DNA of 62,626 bases from UBA1426 sp052034085 (GCA_052034085.1 JBPOJA010000016.1:1-62626), one strand, 5' to 3'. Numbered from the stretch's first letter, positions 8,665 through 17,677 are shown. Notes: generated by a model from the sequence alone, not told the origin. A program made the numbers and translations.

Positions 8665-8970
8665 CTAATATGCTTTGTCCAATTCTGCCAGCATTTCATA
8701 TACTGCCTCGTAGGTTTCGCAGGTATCTTCCGGGACCTTATAGTCATGGGTGATTTCCCTGAGCCTGGTAAAATCGCTCTTCAGTTCTTCTTCATCAATA
8801 ACATTCAGTCCCGCACGAATAATCTTTTTTATCATCTCATCATAAACTTCTCTTACTTGAAGAAACTCGGGATGAGTTCCCCCGTGCACCCTGGCTACCA
8901 CAGGGACATACAGCTGCAAATTGTCCAGATGTCTGTTCATCAATTCCTTAAAATTGTTTGTTTCTGCCAT
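8665..8970 (-). CDS. Conserved small protein of unknown function
   Basis: 101 residues, cytosolic, helical and acidic. The stretch YVPVVARVHGGTHPEF (about 21-36) has the look of a conserved metal- or ligand-binding signature with two histidines, and I recall similar short proteins in other Clostridia, but I cannot name a function. AAGGAG precedes the ATG at proper spacing. It is the first gene of the minus-strand run and has its own promoter overlapping that of the divergent kinase gene. Confidence 0.7.
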   Translation of the reverse strand: MAETNNFKELMNRHLDNLQLYVPVVARVHGGTHPEFLQVREVYDEMIKKIIRAGLNVIDEEELKSDFTRLREITHDYKVPEDTCETYEAVYEMLAELDKAY

Positions 8971-8994
8971 TTTTTATCTCCTTTTAATGCTTAA

Positions 8995-9024
8995 TTGACA
9001 TGATTTACTATAGCCTACTATATT
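8995..9024 (+). promoter_or_regulatory. Promoter for the sensor kinase/NtrC-type regulator operon
   Basis: TTGACA (8995-9000), an 18-base spacer and TATATT (9019-9024) make a good sigma-A promoter. Its position rules out the upstream in-frame starts of the kinase ORF at 9000 and 9027. Confidence 0.6.
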
Positions 9025-9045
9025 CAATGATTCCTTCATGCACAA
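9017..9045 (-). promoter_or_regulatory. Promoter for the small unknown gene at 8665-8970
   Basis: On the minus strand TTGTGC (plus 9040-9045), a 17-base spacer and TATAGT (plus 9017-9022) form a likely sigma-A promoter. Its -10 overlaps the -10 of the divergent kinase promoter, so polymerase can occupy only one at a time. Confidence 0.5.
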
Positions 9046-9098
9046 GTTATTATTCGGCCTCTCTGTCCTTGCAGGCTCACTTATGCTATTATTATTTT

Positions 9099-11063
9099 AT
9101 GATATCCAGGAAGAATCGCAATATTATTCTGGCAATTACCGCCATTGTGCTGCTTATTTTTGCCGTTATAAAGTTAGATATTCTTCTCCGCTACGATATG
9201 TCTCTGGAGGATTATTTCAAGTATGGCAAAACACTGTCATATGAAGAGGAAAAGTTGCTAAACGAACTTCCTTTGAATTTTGGCATTTATGAAGATCCCC
9301 CACTGGCTTTTACGAACGAATTCAATAATTATAATTCCGGGATAGTATCTGATTATATTGCCCAGCTGGCCATTGAGACCAGAAGCAATATCAACATGAA
9401 GGTCAGAAAAAAAGAACAGCTGAAACAGGCTTTCGAGGACGGAGAAATTGATTTTACTATCTTGGAAAGCACTGAGAACAATCTTGCTTTTGCAGATCTC
9501 TCTATTCCCATGTTTTCAATTAAAACCAAGGTGATTGTGCCCACAGCTAGCGAAATAATCTCATTAAAGGATCTGGAAGGAAAGATACTGGTCGTTTTGG
9601 CTTCGGATAACCAGAATCGCGAAATCAACAGCTTATTCTCTGAAAGTGCGGGGATTGAGTTTATGGAAGTTAACAATATGTATCAATGCTTTGCCCTGAT
9701 GAGAAATAACACTGTCGCCGGTTACGTAGGCGATGATTTACAAATTGCCCACTATCTGAATGTTACAAGTAAAGGCAATTCCTACCGGTTTCTTAAACCC
9801 GTGCTTCAGGAAAAGAAAATGGCACTGGCCGTGCCAAAAGACAAGGCCTATCTGCTGGATATTTTAAACAAGGGAATCCTTGCATTGAAAAAGAAAGATC
9901 TGATTAACCAGACTCAGTATAAATGGCTGGGCGATTACAGGAGCACCAAGCTTGACTGGAGACTCATCGCCATAACAGGAAGAGTTATACTGGGCATCTT
10001 AATCATAATTATTGCCCTTACAATCTGGAATTATGTCATGACCAAAAGGGTTAATGCAAAAACCCGTGAACTCATGGAAAACAAGGAAGAACTGCGCCAG
10101 ATAATTGATGCCATTAAAAGCGGAATAATGGTAATAGAAAATGATGACATCATCGTGGAATGTAATTATGCCATTGGTGAAATACTGGGTATCAGCATAA
10201 ACAATCTCCTCGGAAAGCCTTACAGAGAGGTTGCTCCTTTACAACCATTTTTGGATAAAGCACAAGCAAGCCGCCTTATTGCTATAGGCAATTCCTACTA
10301 TCTCACAGGCCAGATTGCCATCACCAACAATAAACAGATGCTGATTATAGAGGATTATTCCGAAAAATATCTCAGCGAACGCAAAGCCAGACAAGAGTCT
10401 AAAATGATAGCAGTCGGCAGGCTGTCTGCAGGCCTAGCCCATGAAATCCGAAATCCTCTCGGGCTTATAAAAAGTTACAATTTCGTGTTGAGAAAATACA
10501 GTTTGGATGATATAGGCAATCATGCATTAAGAATCATTGACAACTCAGTTGACAGCATAAACACACTTATTGAAAACCTTCTGCGATTTTCAAGGCTGTC
10601 TAATTACGAAGCCAGGGCAACCAATGTAACAAAGGTTATTGATGGGATTGTTGAAATAGAAAAGGAAAAAACAGATAAAAACGTTAATATCTACACAACT
10701 TATTTTGAAGGTTCTGACCGGGAGGTTTCCGTGAATGAGGATGTTCTGAAAATGGTTGTACAGAACCTGTTGGAAAATGCAATCGATTCCTTTGAAGACG
10801 ATGTCGACACAAATATTATTACTCTGGAGACTGTAATAAAAGATGATGAGTTGCAGATTAAAATTTCAGATAACGGCTCGGGAATTGAAAAGGATATAAT
10901 CGAGAGTATTTTCGATCCTTTCTATTCGACCAAGGAAACAGGTACCGGTCTGGGGCTTTATATTGTCAGCACGGAAATTGAAAATAATAACGGCTCTATT
11001 TCTGTCGAAAGTACAAAGGGAGTAGGAACGACTTTTAGAATTAAGCTTCCATTATTGAGGTGA
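9099..11063 (+). CDS. Sensor histidine kinase with periplasmic-binding-protein-like sensor domain
   Basis: 654 residues from the ATG at 9099; longer in-frame versions begin at or before the promoter. Order: membrane segment (about 8-25), extracytoplasmic domain of the SBP_bac_3 fold (about 50-280), second membrane segment (about 295-315), PAS domain (about 340-400), HisKA with H448 in LAHEIRNPLG, and HATPase (N box NLLENAID, G boxes DNGSGI and GTGLGL). It is NtrB/DctB-like in its C-terminal half. The binding-protein-like sensor suggests a small solute is read outside the cell. It lies 4 bases before the NtrC-type regulator and close to a TRAP transporter, so it probably senses the transported substrate. 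No clear SD precedes 9099. Confidence 0.88.
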   Translation: MISRKNRNIILAITAIVLLIFAVIKLDILLRYDMSLEDYFKYGKTLSYEEEKLLNELPLNFGIYEDPPLAFTNEFNNYNSGIVSDYIAQLAIETRSNINMKVRKKEQLKQAFEDGEIDFTILESTENNLAFADLSIPMFSIKTKVIVPTASEIISLKDLEGKILVVLASDNQNREINSLFSESAGIEFMEVNNMYQCFALMRNNTVAGYVGDDLQIAHYLNVTSKGNSYRFLKPVLQEKKMALAVPKDKAYLLDILNKGILALKKKDLINQTQYKWLGDYRSTKLDWRLIAITGRVILGILIIIIALTIWNYVMTKRVNAKTRELMENKEELRQIIDAIKSGIMVIENDDIIVECNYAIGEILGISINNLLGKPYREVAPLQPFLDKAQASRLIAIGNSYYLTGQIAITNNKQMLIIEDYSEKYLSERKARQESKMIAVGRLSAGLAHEIRNPLGLIKSYNFVLRKYSLDDIGNHALRIIDNSVDSINTLIENLLRFSRLSNYEARATNVTKVIDGIVEIEKEKTDKNVNIYTTYFEGSDREVSVNEDVLKMVVQNLLENAIDSFEDDVDTNIITLETVIKDDELQIKISDNGSGIEKDIIESIFDPFYSTKETGTGLGLYIVSTEIENNNGSISVESTKGVGTTFRIKLPLLR

Positions 11064-11067
11064 ACAA

Positions 11068-12447
11068 ATGAGCGAAAAAAGAGGTTACAACATATTAGTA
11101 GTTGATGACGAGGTTGAATATCAGAAAGTTCTTACTCTCATTCTTTCTGATCAGGGTTACAGGGTGTCCGGTGCATCCAACGGACTTCAGGCCTTAGAGC
11201 ACATAGAAAACAATGTGGTGGATCTGGTTTTAACTGACCTTAAAATGCCTTCCATGGATGGTGTCGAATTGATTAAAAAGATAAAGGAGAAAAATGAATC
11301 AATAGATGTCATAGTTCTCACTGCCTATGGCAGCATTGAAAGTGCTGTGGATTCTATCAAATATGGGGCAAAAGATTATTTTGCAAAAAGTAGCAATATG
11401 AATGAACTGGTTATCAAAGTGGACAGGCTGGCAAAAATTCACCGTTTGGAAAGGAAAAGCTCCTTCCTGCAGAATGCACAAAATTCGGATGAATTTTTTA
11501 TTGAATCAAAAAATGAAAAGTTTCTCAAACTCCTTGAAATGTGCAAACGCGGCTCTGAAACAGATATCAACATCCTGCTTTTAGGAGAGTCCGGGGTGGG
11601 AAAGGAAGTTATAGCCAATTTCATTCACAGACAAAGCAAAAGACATAGCGAACCCTTCGTTCCCATTAACTGCCAGGCTTTCCCTGAAGGTGTCATTGAT
11701 TCAGAACTTTTTGGACATGAAAAAGGATCTTTTACCGGCGCCACCGAAATGAGGATTGGAAAATTTGAGCAGGCAAATTTCGGCACTCTTTTCCTGGACG
11801 AAATCGGAGATCTGCCAATAAATACGCAGGGTAAACTGCTAAGAGCCATTGAAAGCAAGACGATTGAAAGACTGGGCAGTAACAAATCAATAAGCCTTGA
11901 TGTGAGATTTATTTCAGCGACCAACAGAGATTTGACCGCAGCTATTGAAAGTGGACACTTTCGGGAAGATCTATACTATCGAATTCATGCCCTGACCCTG
12001 GAAATCCCCCCCCTTAGGGAACGTCGTGAGGATTTACCTGCCCTTATCGATTTTTTCGTTAAAAAAACGGAAAAGGATCAAAAGAAAAAAATCAGCGTAA
12101 TTGAAGATGAAGTCATGGAATTTTTACTTAATTACGAGTATCCCGGAAATATAAGAGAACTTAAGAATGTTATAGAAAGAATGATTACATTAAGCAGCAA
12201 CGGCATAGTTTCCATCAGCGATATGTTGATGCCCATTGATTGCGCAAATTTTGGTCAGGAAAGGCTGAAACCTATGCCCTTAAAGAGTCTCAAAGAGGCC
12301 CGGAATGATTTTGAAACAGTATTTATTAAAGAAGTTCTTGCGGAAAATAACTGGAATGTATCAAAAACCGCCAAAGCTCTTGGGATAAGTACCAGGCAAC
12401 TGTGGAATAAAATCAACCAATATAATATCTCATTAAAAGATGCATAA
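11068..12447 (+). CDS. NtrC-family sigma-54-dependent response regulator
   Basis: 459 residues in the standard order: receiver domain (1-120, phosphoacceptor D57 in LTDLKMPS), sigma-54 AAA+ domain (about 145-380; Walker A GESGVGKE from 173, GSFTGA at 220-225, the loop that contacts sigma-54, with Ser for the usual Ala; Walker B FLDEIGDL) and a Fis-type helix-turn-helix (about 425-455, NVSKTAKALGISTRQL). Phosphorylated by the kinase encoded just upstream, it should activate sigma-54 promoters. One such promoter is found 100 bases downstream, before the TRAP genes. It has a GAGGTG site before the ATG. Confidence 0.93.
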   Translation: MSEKRGYNILVVDDEVEYQKVLTLILSDQGYRVSGASNGLQALEHIENNVVDLVLTDLKMPSMDGVELIKKIKEKNESIDVIVLTAYGSIESAVDSIKYGAKDYFAKSSNMNELVIKVDRLAKIHRLERKSSFLQNAQNSDEFFIESKNEKFLKLLEMCKRGSETDINILLLGESGVGKEVIANFIHRQSKRHSEPFVPINCQAFPEGVIDSELFGHEKGSFTGATEMRIGKFEQANFGTLFLDEIGDLPINTQGKLLRAIESKTIERLGSNKSISLDVRFISATNRDLTAAIESGHFREDLYYRIHALTLEIPPLRERREDLPALIDFFVKKTEKDQKKKISVIEDEVMEFLLNYEYPGNIRELKNVIERMITLSSNGIVSISDMLMPIDCANFGQERLKPMPLKSLKEARNDFETVFIKEVLAENNWNVSKTAKALGISTRQLWNKINQYNISLKDA

Positions 12448-12465
12448 AATTTCACCGATGGCAGC

Positions 12466-12495
12466 AAAGCGTGAAGTTTTCTTCACGCTTTTTTT
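12466..12495 (+). terminator. Intrinsic terminator after the regulator gene
   Basis: An 11-bp perfect stem AAAGCGTGAAG / CTTCACGCTTT with a TTTT loop is followed by a run of T. It ends the kinase-regulator transcript and isolates the sigma-54 promoter downstream. Confidence 0.85.
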
Positions 12496-12546
12496 GATGC
12501 AATTCCTCCGGCCATTGAAATTTGGTCTTTATACGCTGCTTTGCAT

Positions 12547-12563
12547 TTGGCATAACATTTGCT
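12547..12563 (+). promoter_or_regulatory. Sigma-54 (-24/-12) promoter of the TRAP operon
   Basis: TTGGCATAACATTTGCT matches the sigma-54 consensus YTGGCACG-N4-TTGCW with the invariant GG and GC dinucleotides at the right distance. Only two consensus bases differ. It lies 53 bases before the dctP start codon and directly downstream of a sigma-54 activator gene. No convincing upstream activator site was found in the 50 bases above it. Confidence 0.8.
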
Positions 12564-12616
12564 TATAGGAATACGTAGGTTTTATATTCAGTATACACAA
12601 AGAAAGGACGAGAATT

Positions 12617-13648
12617 ATGAAAAGAACTAAATTTTTTGCAGTTATTTTAATCCTGATTTTAGCCATTGGCCTCTTTGCAGGATGTGGCGGTGGCAACGGC
12701 GGCGGTGGTGGCGGCGGCTCTGATGATGCCATTGTAATCAAAATCGGCCACACAGACTCATCTCAAAGGTCTACTCACCTTTGGAGCGAAGCTTTAGGTG
12801 AATACCTTGAAGAACATGCTCCCGGACGCTTCGTTGTTGAAGTTTATCCCGACGGACAGTTGGGAGATACTCCCGACCTTGTTTCAGGTATTAAAATCGG
12901 TACTGTAACCATGATGTTTGACCTTTCATCGGTGCTAACTGCAGCATCAGGCCCCGATTCCACCTGTATCGACCTTCCTTACCTGTATCCCTCCTTTGAG
13001 GATTGGGAAAAAGGAACTTTTGAGAATGGCGGGCTTGAGCTCTTCAACGAAACATTAAGAGATGCCGGTTACTACTGTATCGATATGTATTACAACGGTA
13101 TGAGACAGGTAATCAGCAGAGACAAAATTTACAAAACCAGTGCAGATTTCAAAGGCCAGAAGGTAAGAATTGCACAGAATGACCTCAATATAGAAATCTG
13201 GAAAGCCATGGGCGCCAACCCAACACCGATGGCTTGGGGTGAAGTTGTAACTTCACTTTCTCAGGGACAGATTGATGCTCTTGATCACTCTTTGGGTGTT
13301 TTCAATGACTTCAACCTCCATGAAATAGCACCTTATGTTACCCTCACCAACCATTGCAGCTCACCTTTCCCCATAATCACATCCGTTGCCTGGATTGAAT
13401 CATTGGATCCCGATGACAGAGCTGTATTAGAGGCCGGCGTAAAAGAAGTTGCCAAAAAGCAAAGAGCAGAAGAGTATGCCAAAGAGCTGGAATATCTGGA
13501 AAGATTCAAAAATGAGGGAGCAGAAGTATACGAACTTACTCCCGCAGAGGTTAAGGCATTCCAGGAGATCGTTAAACCCGTCTACGACTATCAGAGAAAA
13601 CTTGTGGGCGATGAGATGGTCGACAGGTGGCTTGCAACCCAGCCCTAG
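12617..13648 (+). CDS. dctP: TRAP transporter solute-binding lipoprotein (DctP family)
   Basis: 343 residues. The signal peptide (about 5-24) ends in the lipobox LFAGC, followed by a glycine-rich spacer (GGGNGGGGGGG), then the DctP fold. It captures a small acid, typically a C4-dicarboxylate or related carboxylate, and passes it to the DctQM permease. The conserved region around GQKVRIAQNDLNIEIWKAMG (about 178-197) includes the arginine that usually holds the substrate carboxylate. AAAGGACGAG lies before the ATG. It is the first gene after the sigma-54 promoter and is separated from dctQ by a strong hairpin. The substrate is not deducible. Confidence 0.93.
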   Translation: MKRTKFFAVILILILAIGLFAGCGGGNGGGGGGGSDDAIVIKIGHTDSSQRSTHLWSEALGEYLEEHAPGRFVVEVYPDGQLGDTPDLVSGIKIGTVTMMFDLSSVLTAASGPDSTCIDLPYLYPSFEDWEKGTFENGGLELFNETLRDAGYYCIDMYYNGMRQVISRDKIYKTSADFKGQKVRIAQNDLNIEIWKAMGANPTPMAWGEVVTSLSQGQIDALDHSLGVFNDFNLHEIAPYVTLTNHCSSPFPIITSVAWIESLDPDDRAVLEAGVKEVAKKQRAEEYAKELEYLERFKNEGAEVYELTPAEVKAFQEIVKPVYDYQRKLVGDEMVDRWLATQP

Positions 13649-13664
13649 TTGCAAATAAGAGGTG

Positions 13665-13699
13665 AAACATGTGGGGCATCATTGCCTCACATGTTTTTT
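13665..13699 (+). terminator. Intercistronic hairpin between dctP and dctQ
   Basis: A 13-bp stem (13665-13677 with 13684-13696, one G-U pair), 6-base loop and six T form a terminator-like structure inside the operon. It probably causes partial termination or protects the dctP mRNA end, giving more binding protein than permease. Confidence 0.7.
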
Positions 13700-13724
13700 G
13701 AAATAAAGGAGTACTGATTGAAGC

Positions 13725-14225
13725 ATGAAAAAATTATTAAAATTTATTAACAAAACAGAAGATATTGTTTTAATTGCAATGTTTGCCGCCATGGTTGGAT
13801 TTATTTTTTTCCAGGTCATAATGCGCTTTGTGTTCAACAACTCTTCATCCTGGTCAGAAGAACTGGGAAAATTCCTTTTCGTCTGGCTCTCCTGGCTGGG
13901 AATCAGCATTGGCCACAGAAAAAGGGAACATATCACAATTACCATGGTTCTGGACAAACTTCCGATTAAAGCAAAGAACATAGTAGAAATCCTGAATGAA
14001 ATAGTCCTGATTGCTATATGTGGTGTAACCTTGTATTATGCGGTTTATCTTATGGGTATACAGTGGAAGGTCCCCTATGCCGGGATAAAAATCAGCACTT
14101 CCTGGGGCTATTTATCCCTCGTAATAGGATGCGGACTTTTCATAGTCAGGGCGCTGATCTATCTGGTTGAAGCTGTAAAGGCACTGATTCATCCCCAGTC
14201 CTCCATAGAAGGGGGGTCATTATAA
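13725..14225 (+). CDS. dctQ: TRAP transporter small permease (DctQ)
   Basis: 166 residues with four membrane segments, typical of the small TRAP subunit that packs against DctM. The family motif FVWLSWLGISIGHRKREH (about 52-69) is present. An AAAGGAG site lies 13 bases before the ATG, longer than usual. The stop codon overlaps the dctM start by one base, so the two are coupled. It belongs to the sigma-54-driven dctPQM operon. Confidence 0.92.
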   Translation: MKKLLKFINKTEDIVLIAMFAAMVGFIFFQVIMRFVFNNSSSWSEELGKFLFVWLSWLGISIGHRKREHITITMVLDKLPIKAKNIVEILNEIVLIAICGVTLYYAVYLMGIQWKVPYAGIKISTSWGYLSLVIGCGLFIVRALIYLVEAVKALIHPQSSIEGGSL

Positions 14226-15544
14226 TGGCAATGGGTGCACTATTTATCGTTCTTTTCATCCTTATAATGATGGGAGTCCCCGTCGGTTTTGCCATAGGCG
14301 GCGCTACCATGTTTGCCATGTTCTTCTTCTCTGATCTGAATATGGCCATTAATGCTCAATATTGTTACAGCGGAATCTTTTCATTTACTGTAATGGCTAT
14401 ACCCTTCTTTATGCTTGCGGGGCTGATTATGTCCACCGGTGGCATAGCGAGAAAAATTGTCAACTTCGCATCAACACTTATTAGTTTCGTTAACGGAGCC
14501 ATAGCAAGTGTAACGATTATTTCGTGCATGTTTTTTGGAGCACTTTCAGGTTCCGGAATGGCCACCACTTCGGCAATCGGCGGCATGATGATACCGGAAA
14601 TGAAAAAAAGAGGGTATGATCCGGCCTATGCTGCAACTGTAGTTTGCTTCGGAGGCATAGTAGGTCCCATTATCCCACCCAGTCTTTCATTTGTGCTTTA
14701 TGGCGCCACAACAGGCGTTTCCATATCACAACTTTTTCTGGCGGGAATTTTACCCGGCATATTGCTGGGCCTAATGTTCCTTGCTGCCAATATTATCATA
14801 TGCACTATCAAAAAGGTTGACTTGAAATCCCAGTCTCATTCATATCAGTCTGACGAAATGGTACCAATCGGCGAAGCCATGAAATTCAGGGCAAAGGAAA
14901 TCTGGATGAGCTTTAAAGACGGTTTCTGGGCTTTACTTTCACCGGTTATAATACTTGGAGGAATTTATTCGGGCGTATTCACACCAACGGAAGCTGCCTG
15001 TATTTCCGTTGTTTATTCTATTATTATCAGCCTTTTTGTTTACAAAGACATGAATTTAAAAGAGCTGGGTGACGTATTTCTGGATACGGCAGTTTTGAAT
15101 GGTATTACATCATTCCTGCTGGGCTATTCAACTGTATTTTCGACATTTATGACCTATATGAAAGTTCCGCAGATGATTACTACATTCCTGACAACTGTAT
15201 CCACCAATCCTCTGGTGGTTCTCGTGTTTGTAAACCTGATCCTGTTGGTAATCGGACTCTTCCTGGATACGGTTCCTGCCATAGTTGTAATGGCGCCCAT
15301 GTTGCTTCCTACAGTGAAGGCATTAAACATTAATCCAGTGCATTTTGGTGTAATCATGACGGTAAACCTTGCAATAGGGCTTTGTACGCCACCATATGGA
15401 TGCAACCTGTTCGTAGGGGCGGCGGTTGCCAAAATCAAGCTTGAGAGCATGTTCAAATACATCATTCCCTATTTCTTTGTTGCGCTTGTTGGCCTGATAA
15501 TTATAACTTACATTCCTATACTATCATTGGTTTTTATTAAATAG
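14225..15544 (+). CDS. dctM: TRAP transporter large permease (DctM)
   Basis: 439 residues, about 12 membrane segments, the sodium-coupled transport subunit. Family features include GVPVGFAIGG near the start, GALSGSGMATTSAIGGMMIPEM (long conserved loop) and PPYGCNLFVGAA near the end. It starts on the last base of dctQ. A strong terminator follows after about 20 bases, so the operon ends here. Together with dctP and dctQ it makes a complete uptake system for an organic acid. Confidence 0.95.
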   Translation: MAMGALFIVLFILIMMGVPVGFAIGGATMFAMFFFSDLNMAINAQYCYSGIFSFTVMAIPFFMLAGLIMSTGGIARKIVNFASTLISFVNGAIASVTIISCMFFGALSGSGMATTSAIGGMMIPEMKKRGYDPAYAATVVCFGGIVGPIIPPSLSFVLYGATTGVSISQLFLAGILPGILLGLMFLAANIIICTIKKVDLKSQSHSYQSDEMVPIGEAMKFRAKEIWMSFKDGFWALLSPVIILGGIYSGVFTPTEAACISVVYSIIISLFVYKDMNLKELGDVFLDTAVLNGITSFLLGYSTVFSTFMTYMKVPQMITTFLTTVSTNPLVVLVFVNLILLVIGLFLDTVPAIVVMAPMLLPTVKALNINPVHFGVIMTVNLAIGLCTPPYGCNLFVGAAVAKIKLESMFKYIIPYFFVALVGLIIITYIPILSLVFIK

Positions 15545-15564
15545 TGCTTCAATTTTATCATCTA

Positions 15565-15597
15565 TTAAAAGACCGGCCTGATGTACCGGTCTTTTAA
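15565..15597. terminator. Bidirectional terminator between dctM and the aldo/keto reductase gene
   Basis: The 12-bp stem TTAAAAGACCGG / CCGGTCTTTTAA has A- and T-rich ends on both sides and lies in the gap between two convergent genes, so it can serve both. Confidence 0.85.
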
Positions 15598-15602
15598 TAA
15601 TT

Positions 15603-16802
15603 CTATTCTGATTCCCTAACTCTTAAAATTTTTCTTGCCAAAGCTGTTATCGGTTTATATAGCGGCCACTCGAGCTCTCTGGCCACTTTTTTTAATTCTT
15701 TGGGAATATCAATCTGCTGAGGGCAACGAGGCAGACATTTTCCGCATTCCGTACACATGGAGGCATTGGACGGCTTTTGCGACATGGCACCGAACACCTG
15801 CATATACCTTAATCGCAAATTTTTCCCGCCCAATAAATATTTATCATTATACGCAGATAAGCATCCGGGGATATCCACTCCGTAAGGGCATGGCATGCAG
15901 TACCTGCACTGGGTGCATGGCACTTTTGTTTTCGCCAGTATCAACTCTTTTACTCTGCTGAAAACATCAAGCTCTTCTTTGGTCAGAGCGTTCGCGCCGG
16001 CCTCCCCTGCGATTTTTATATTTTCAGTAAGCTGTTCCTCCGTACTCATCCCTGAAAGCAGGAGATTCACCTCTGGATGATTCCAAACCCATTTCAGTGC
16101 CCACTCAGCTGGGCTTCTGTTTTTATCGTATGCCTTGAAAATATCAACTACATCTTTCGGCAGATTGTCGGTCAGCTTGCCGCCTCTTAAAGGCTCCATA
16201 ACCACAACAGGAATACCCAATTTATGTGCCAGCAAAAGTCCGTCCTTGGTAGCCTGTCTGTTTTCATCCAGATAGTTATACTGAATCTGACAAAAATCCC
16301 ATGTATAGGCTTGTATGATTGCTTCAAAATCACTTTTGCCGCCATGAAAGGAAAAGCCTATGTTATCAATTGCTCCTGCTCTTTTTTTCTTTTCCATCCA
16401 CTCAAGGATGCCCAATTCTTTCATGCGTTCAAACATAACAATATCGGTGAGCATGTGGAGAAGATAATAGTCGATTTTATCCGTTCTTAAAGCTTCCAGC
16501 TGATGATTGAAGATATTTTCTGCATGTTCTATTTTGTACACCATGAAAGGAGGCAGCTTGGTGGCAATTTTGACCTTTTCCCTGTAGCCGTCAAGCAAAG
16601 CCTTCCCCAAAATCGACTCGCTTTTTCCCCGGTGATAGAAATATGCCGTATCAAAATAATTGATGCCATTATCTATGGCATCTCTTATCATGGCTGTGGT
16701 TCTTTCCTGGTCAACGCTCCCGTTTTTCAATGGAAAGCGCATGCAGCCAAATCCCAGTATGGACAGTTTATCACCGTTTTTTTGATTAACGCGTGTCTGC
16801 AT
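15603..16802 (-). CDS. Aldo/keto reductase with C-terminal ferredoxin-like domain
   Basis: 399 residues. The N-terminal TIM barrel (about 1-280) shows the AKR signature (FDTAYFYHRGKSE with the Asp and Tyr of the tetrad, TKLP with Lys, YYLLHML with His). The C-terminal part has cysteine clusters CTQCRYCMPCP (about 298-308) and CTECGKCLPRCP (about 351-362), which suit two [4Fe-4S] clusters. These fused AKRs are common in anaerobes and are thought to use ferredoxin-type electrons as well as NAD(P)H; the substrate is unknown. It is 2 bases downstream of the DUF4300 gene and last of the operon. Confidence 0.9.
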   Translation of the reverse strand: MQTRVNQKNGDKLSILGFGCMRFPLKNGSVDQERTTAMIRDAIDNGINYFDTAYFYHRGKSESILGKALLDGYREKVKIATKLPPFMVYKIEHAENIFNHQLEALRTDKIDYYLLHMLTDIVMFERMKELGILEWMEKKKRAGAIDNIGFSFHGGKSDFEAIIQAYTWDFCQIQYNYLDENRQATKDGLLLAHKLGIPVVVMEPLRGGKLTDNLPKDVVDIFKAYDKNRSPAEWALKWVWNHPEVNLLLSGMSTEEQLTENIKIAGEAGANALTKEELDVFSRVKELILAKTKVPCTQCRYCMPCPYGVDIPGCLSAYNDKYLLGGKNLRLRYMQVFGAMSQKPSNASMCTECGKCLPRCPQQIDIPKELKKVARELEWPLYKPITALARKILRVRESE

Positions 16803-16804
16803 GC

Positions 16805-17677
16805 CTAATTCATCAGTTCTCCGTTTTCCATCACAAAGGGATCAGCCGTATCCTGACCCCAGCTAAGGTCGTATTTTGCCAGCAGATAGTCTTTCAGGCT
16901 GCTTCTGTCAGGGAACAGAATAACCTGATAGGGTTCCTGGAAGGCAACTTTTTCTATGAAGTAAAAGCCTCCGTCTGCTGCCGGAACCATAACTCCCACA
17001 TGGCCTATAAACAAGAAGGAATCTCCATCCTCATTCTCATGAAAATAGACTGAAATCAGTTTTGCATCCCCTGTAAAGCTGATTTGTTTTTCTTCCCAGC
17101 TCTTTTTCACATTGGCCACATGCACTTCCGGATCCTGTGTGTCTTCTGTCGGCACAGCAGAATAGAGTGATCTGAACTCCTCGAATTCCTCATCGCTGAA
17201 GATTTTCTCGGGACCGTTTTCAATAGATTCCTCATCGAATACTATTATGTTGGTATCACCCACTAAAGGATTTTTCACATTTATCAGACCCCTCATCAGC
17301 ACGTAAGAAGTTATACGGCAGTTATAACCCATGAAATCAGGGCTGTTCCCGTAGAAAATGTCCTGCATCTCATATGGGTCATATTCAGGCTCAACACTTA
17401 CAGGATATTTAAACCCCTCTTCAACCAGGCCATAGTTTTCCACCGTACTATTGAATAAATCTACCTGGCGAAAAAACAGATCAACATTTTCCACAGCTAT
17501 ATCTGCTGATTCCAAAGCTTCTCTTACCAAAGTCCTGCTTTCCTGATCCAACAGATTGGAATACAGATACCCTTCCGCTTTGTCTCCCTCATCCCGGTCT
17601 GAATCTCCGATATTGGCACACGAAACCATCAATATTAGCGCAAACACTAAAATTATTGCCAAACCATACTTCTTCAT
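16805..17677 (-). CDS. DUF4300 family lipoprotein
   Basis: 290 residues. The signal peptide ends in the lipobox MVSCA (lipidated Cys about 20). The rest matches my recollection of the DUF4300 family: YSNLLDQESRTLVREAL, a VDLFFRQVDLFN helix and the GYNCRIT motif. There is a conserved-looking His near GHVGVMVP, so an enzyme-like cysteine/histidine arrangement is possible, but function is unknown. It is anchored outside the cell. Its start overlaps the stop of the CoA-binding gene by one base. Confidence 0.8.
   Translation of the reverse strand: MKKYGLAIILVFALILMVSCANIGDSDRDEGDKAEGYLYSNLLDQESRTLVREALESADIAVENVDLFFRQVDLFNSTVENYGLVEEGFKYPVSVEPEYDPYEMQDIFYGNSPDFMGYNCRITSYVLMRGLINVKNPLVGDTNIIVFDEESIENGPEKIFSDEEFEEFRSLYSAVPTEDTQDPEVHVANVKKSWEEKQISFTGDAKLISVYFHENEDGDSFLFIGHVGVMVPAADGGFYFIEKVAFQEPYQVILFPDRSSLKDYLLAKYDLSWGQDTADPFVMENGELMN

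Noticed and set aside
9000..9098. Longer N-terminus for the sensor kinase from ATG 9000
   Set aside because: That start codon overlaps the -35 box of the promoter, and the added residues have no signal-peptide or domain character.
12496..12546. Upstream activator site for the NtrC-type regulator (ATGCAA ... TTGCAT)
   Set aside because: Arms of only 6 bp separated by 38 bases are not convincing.
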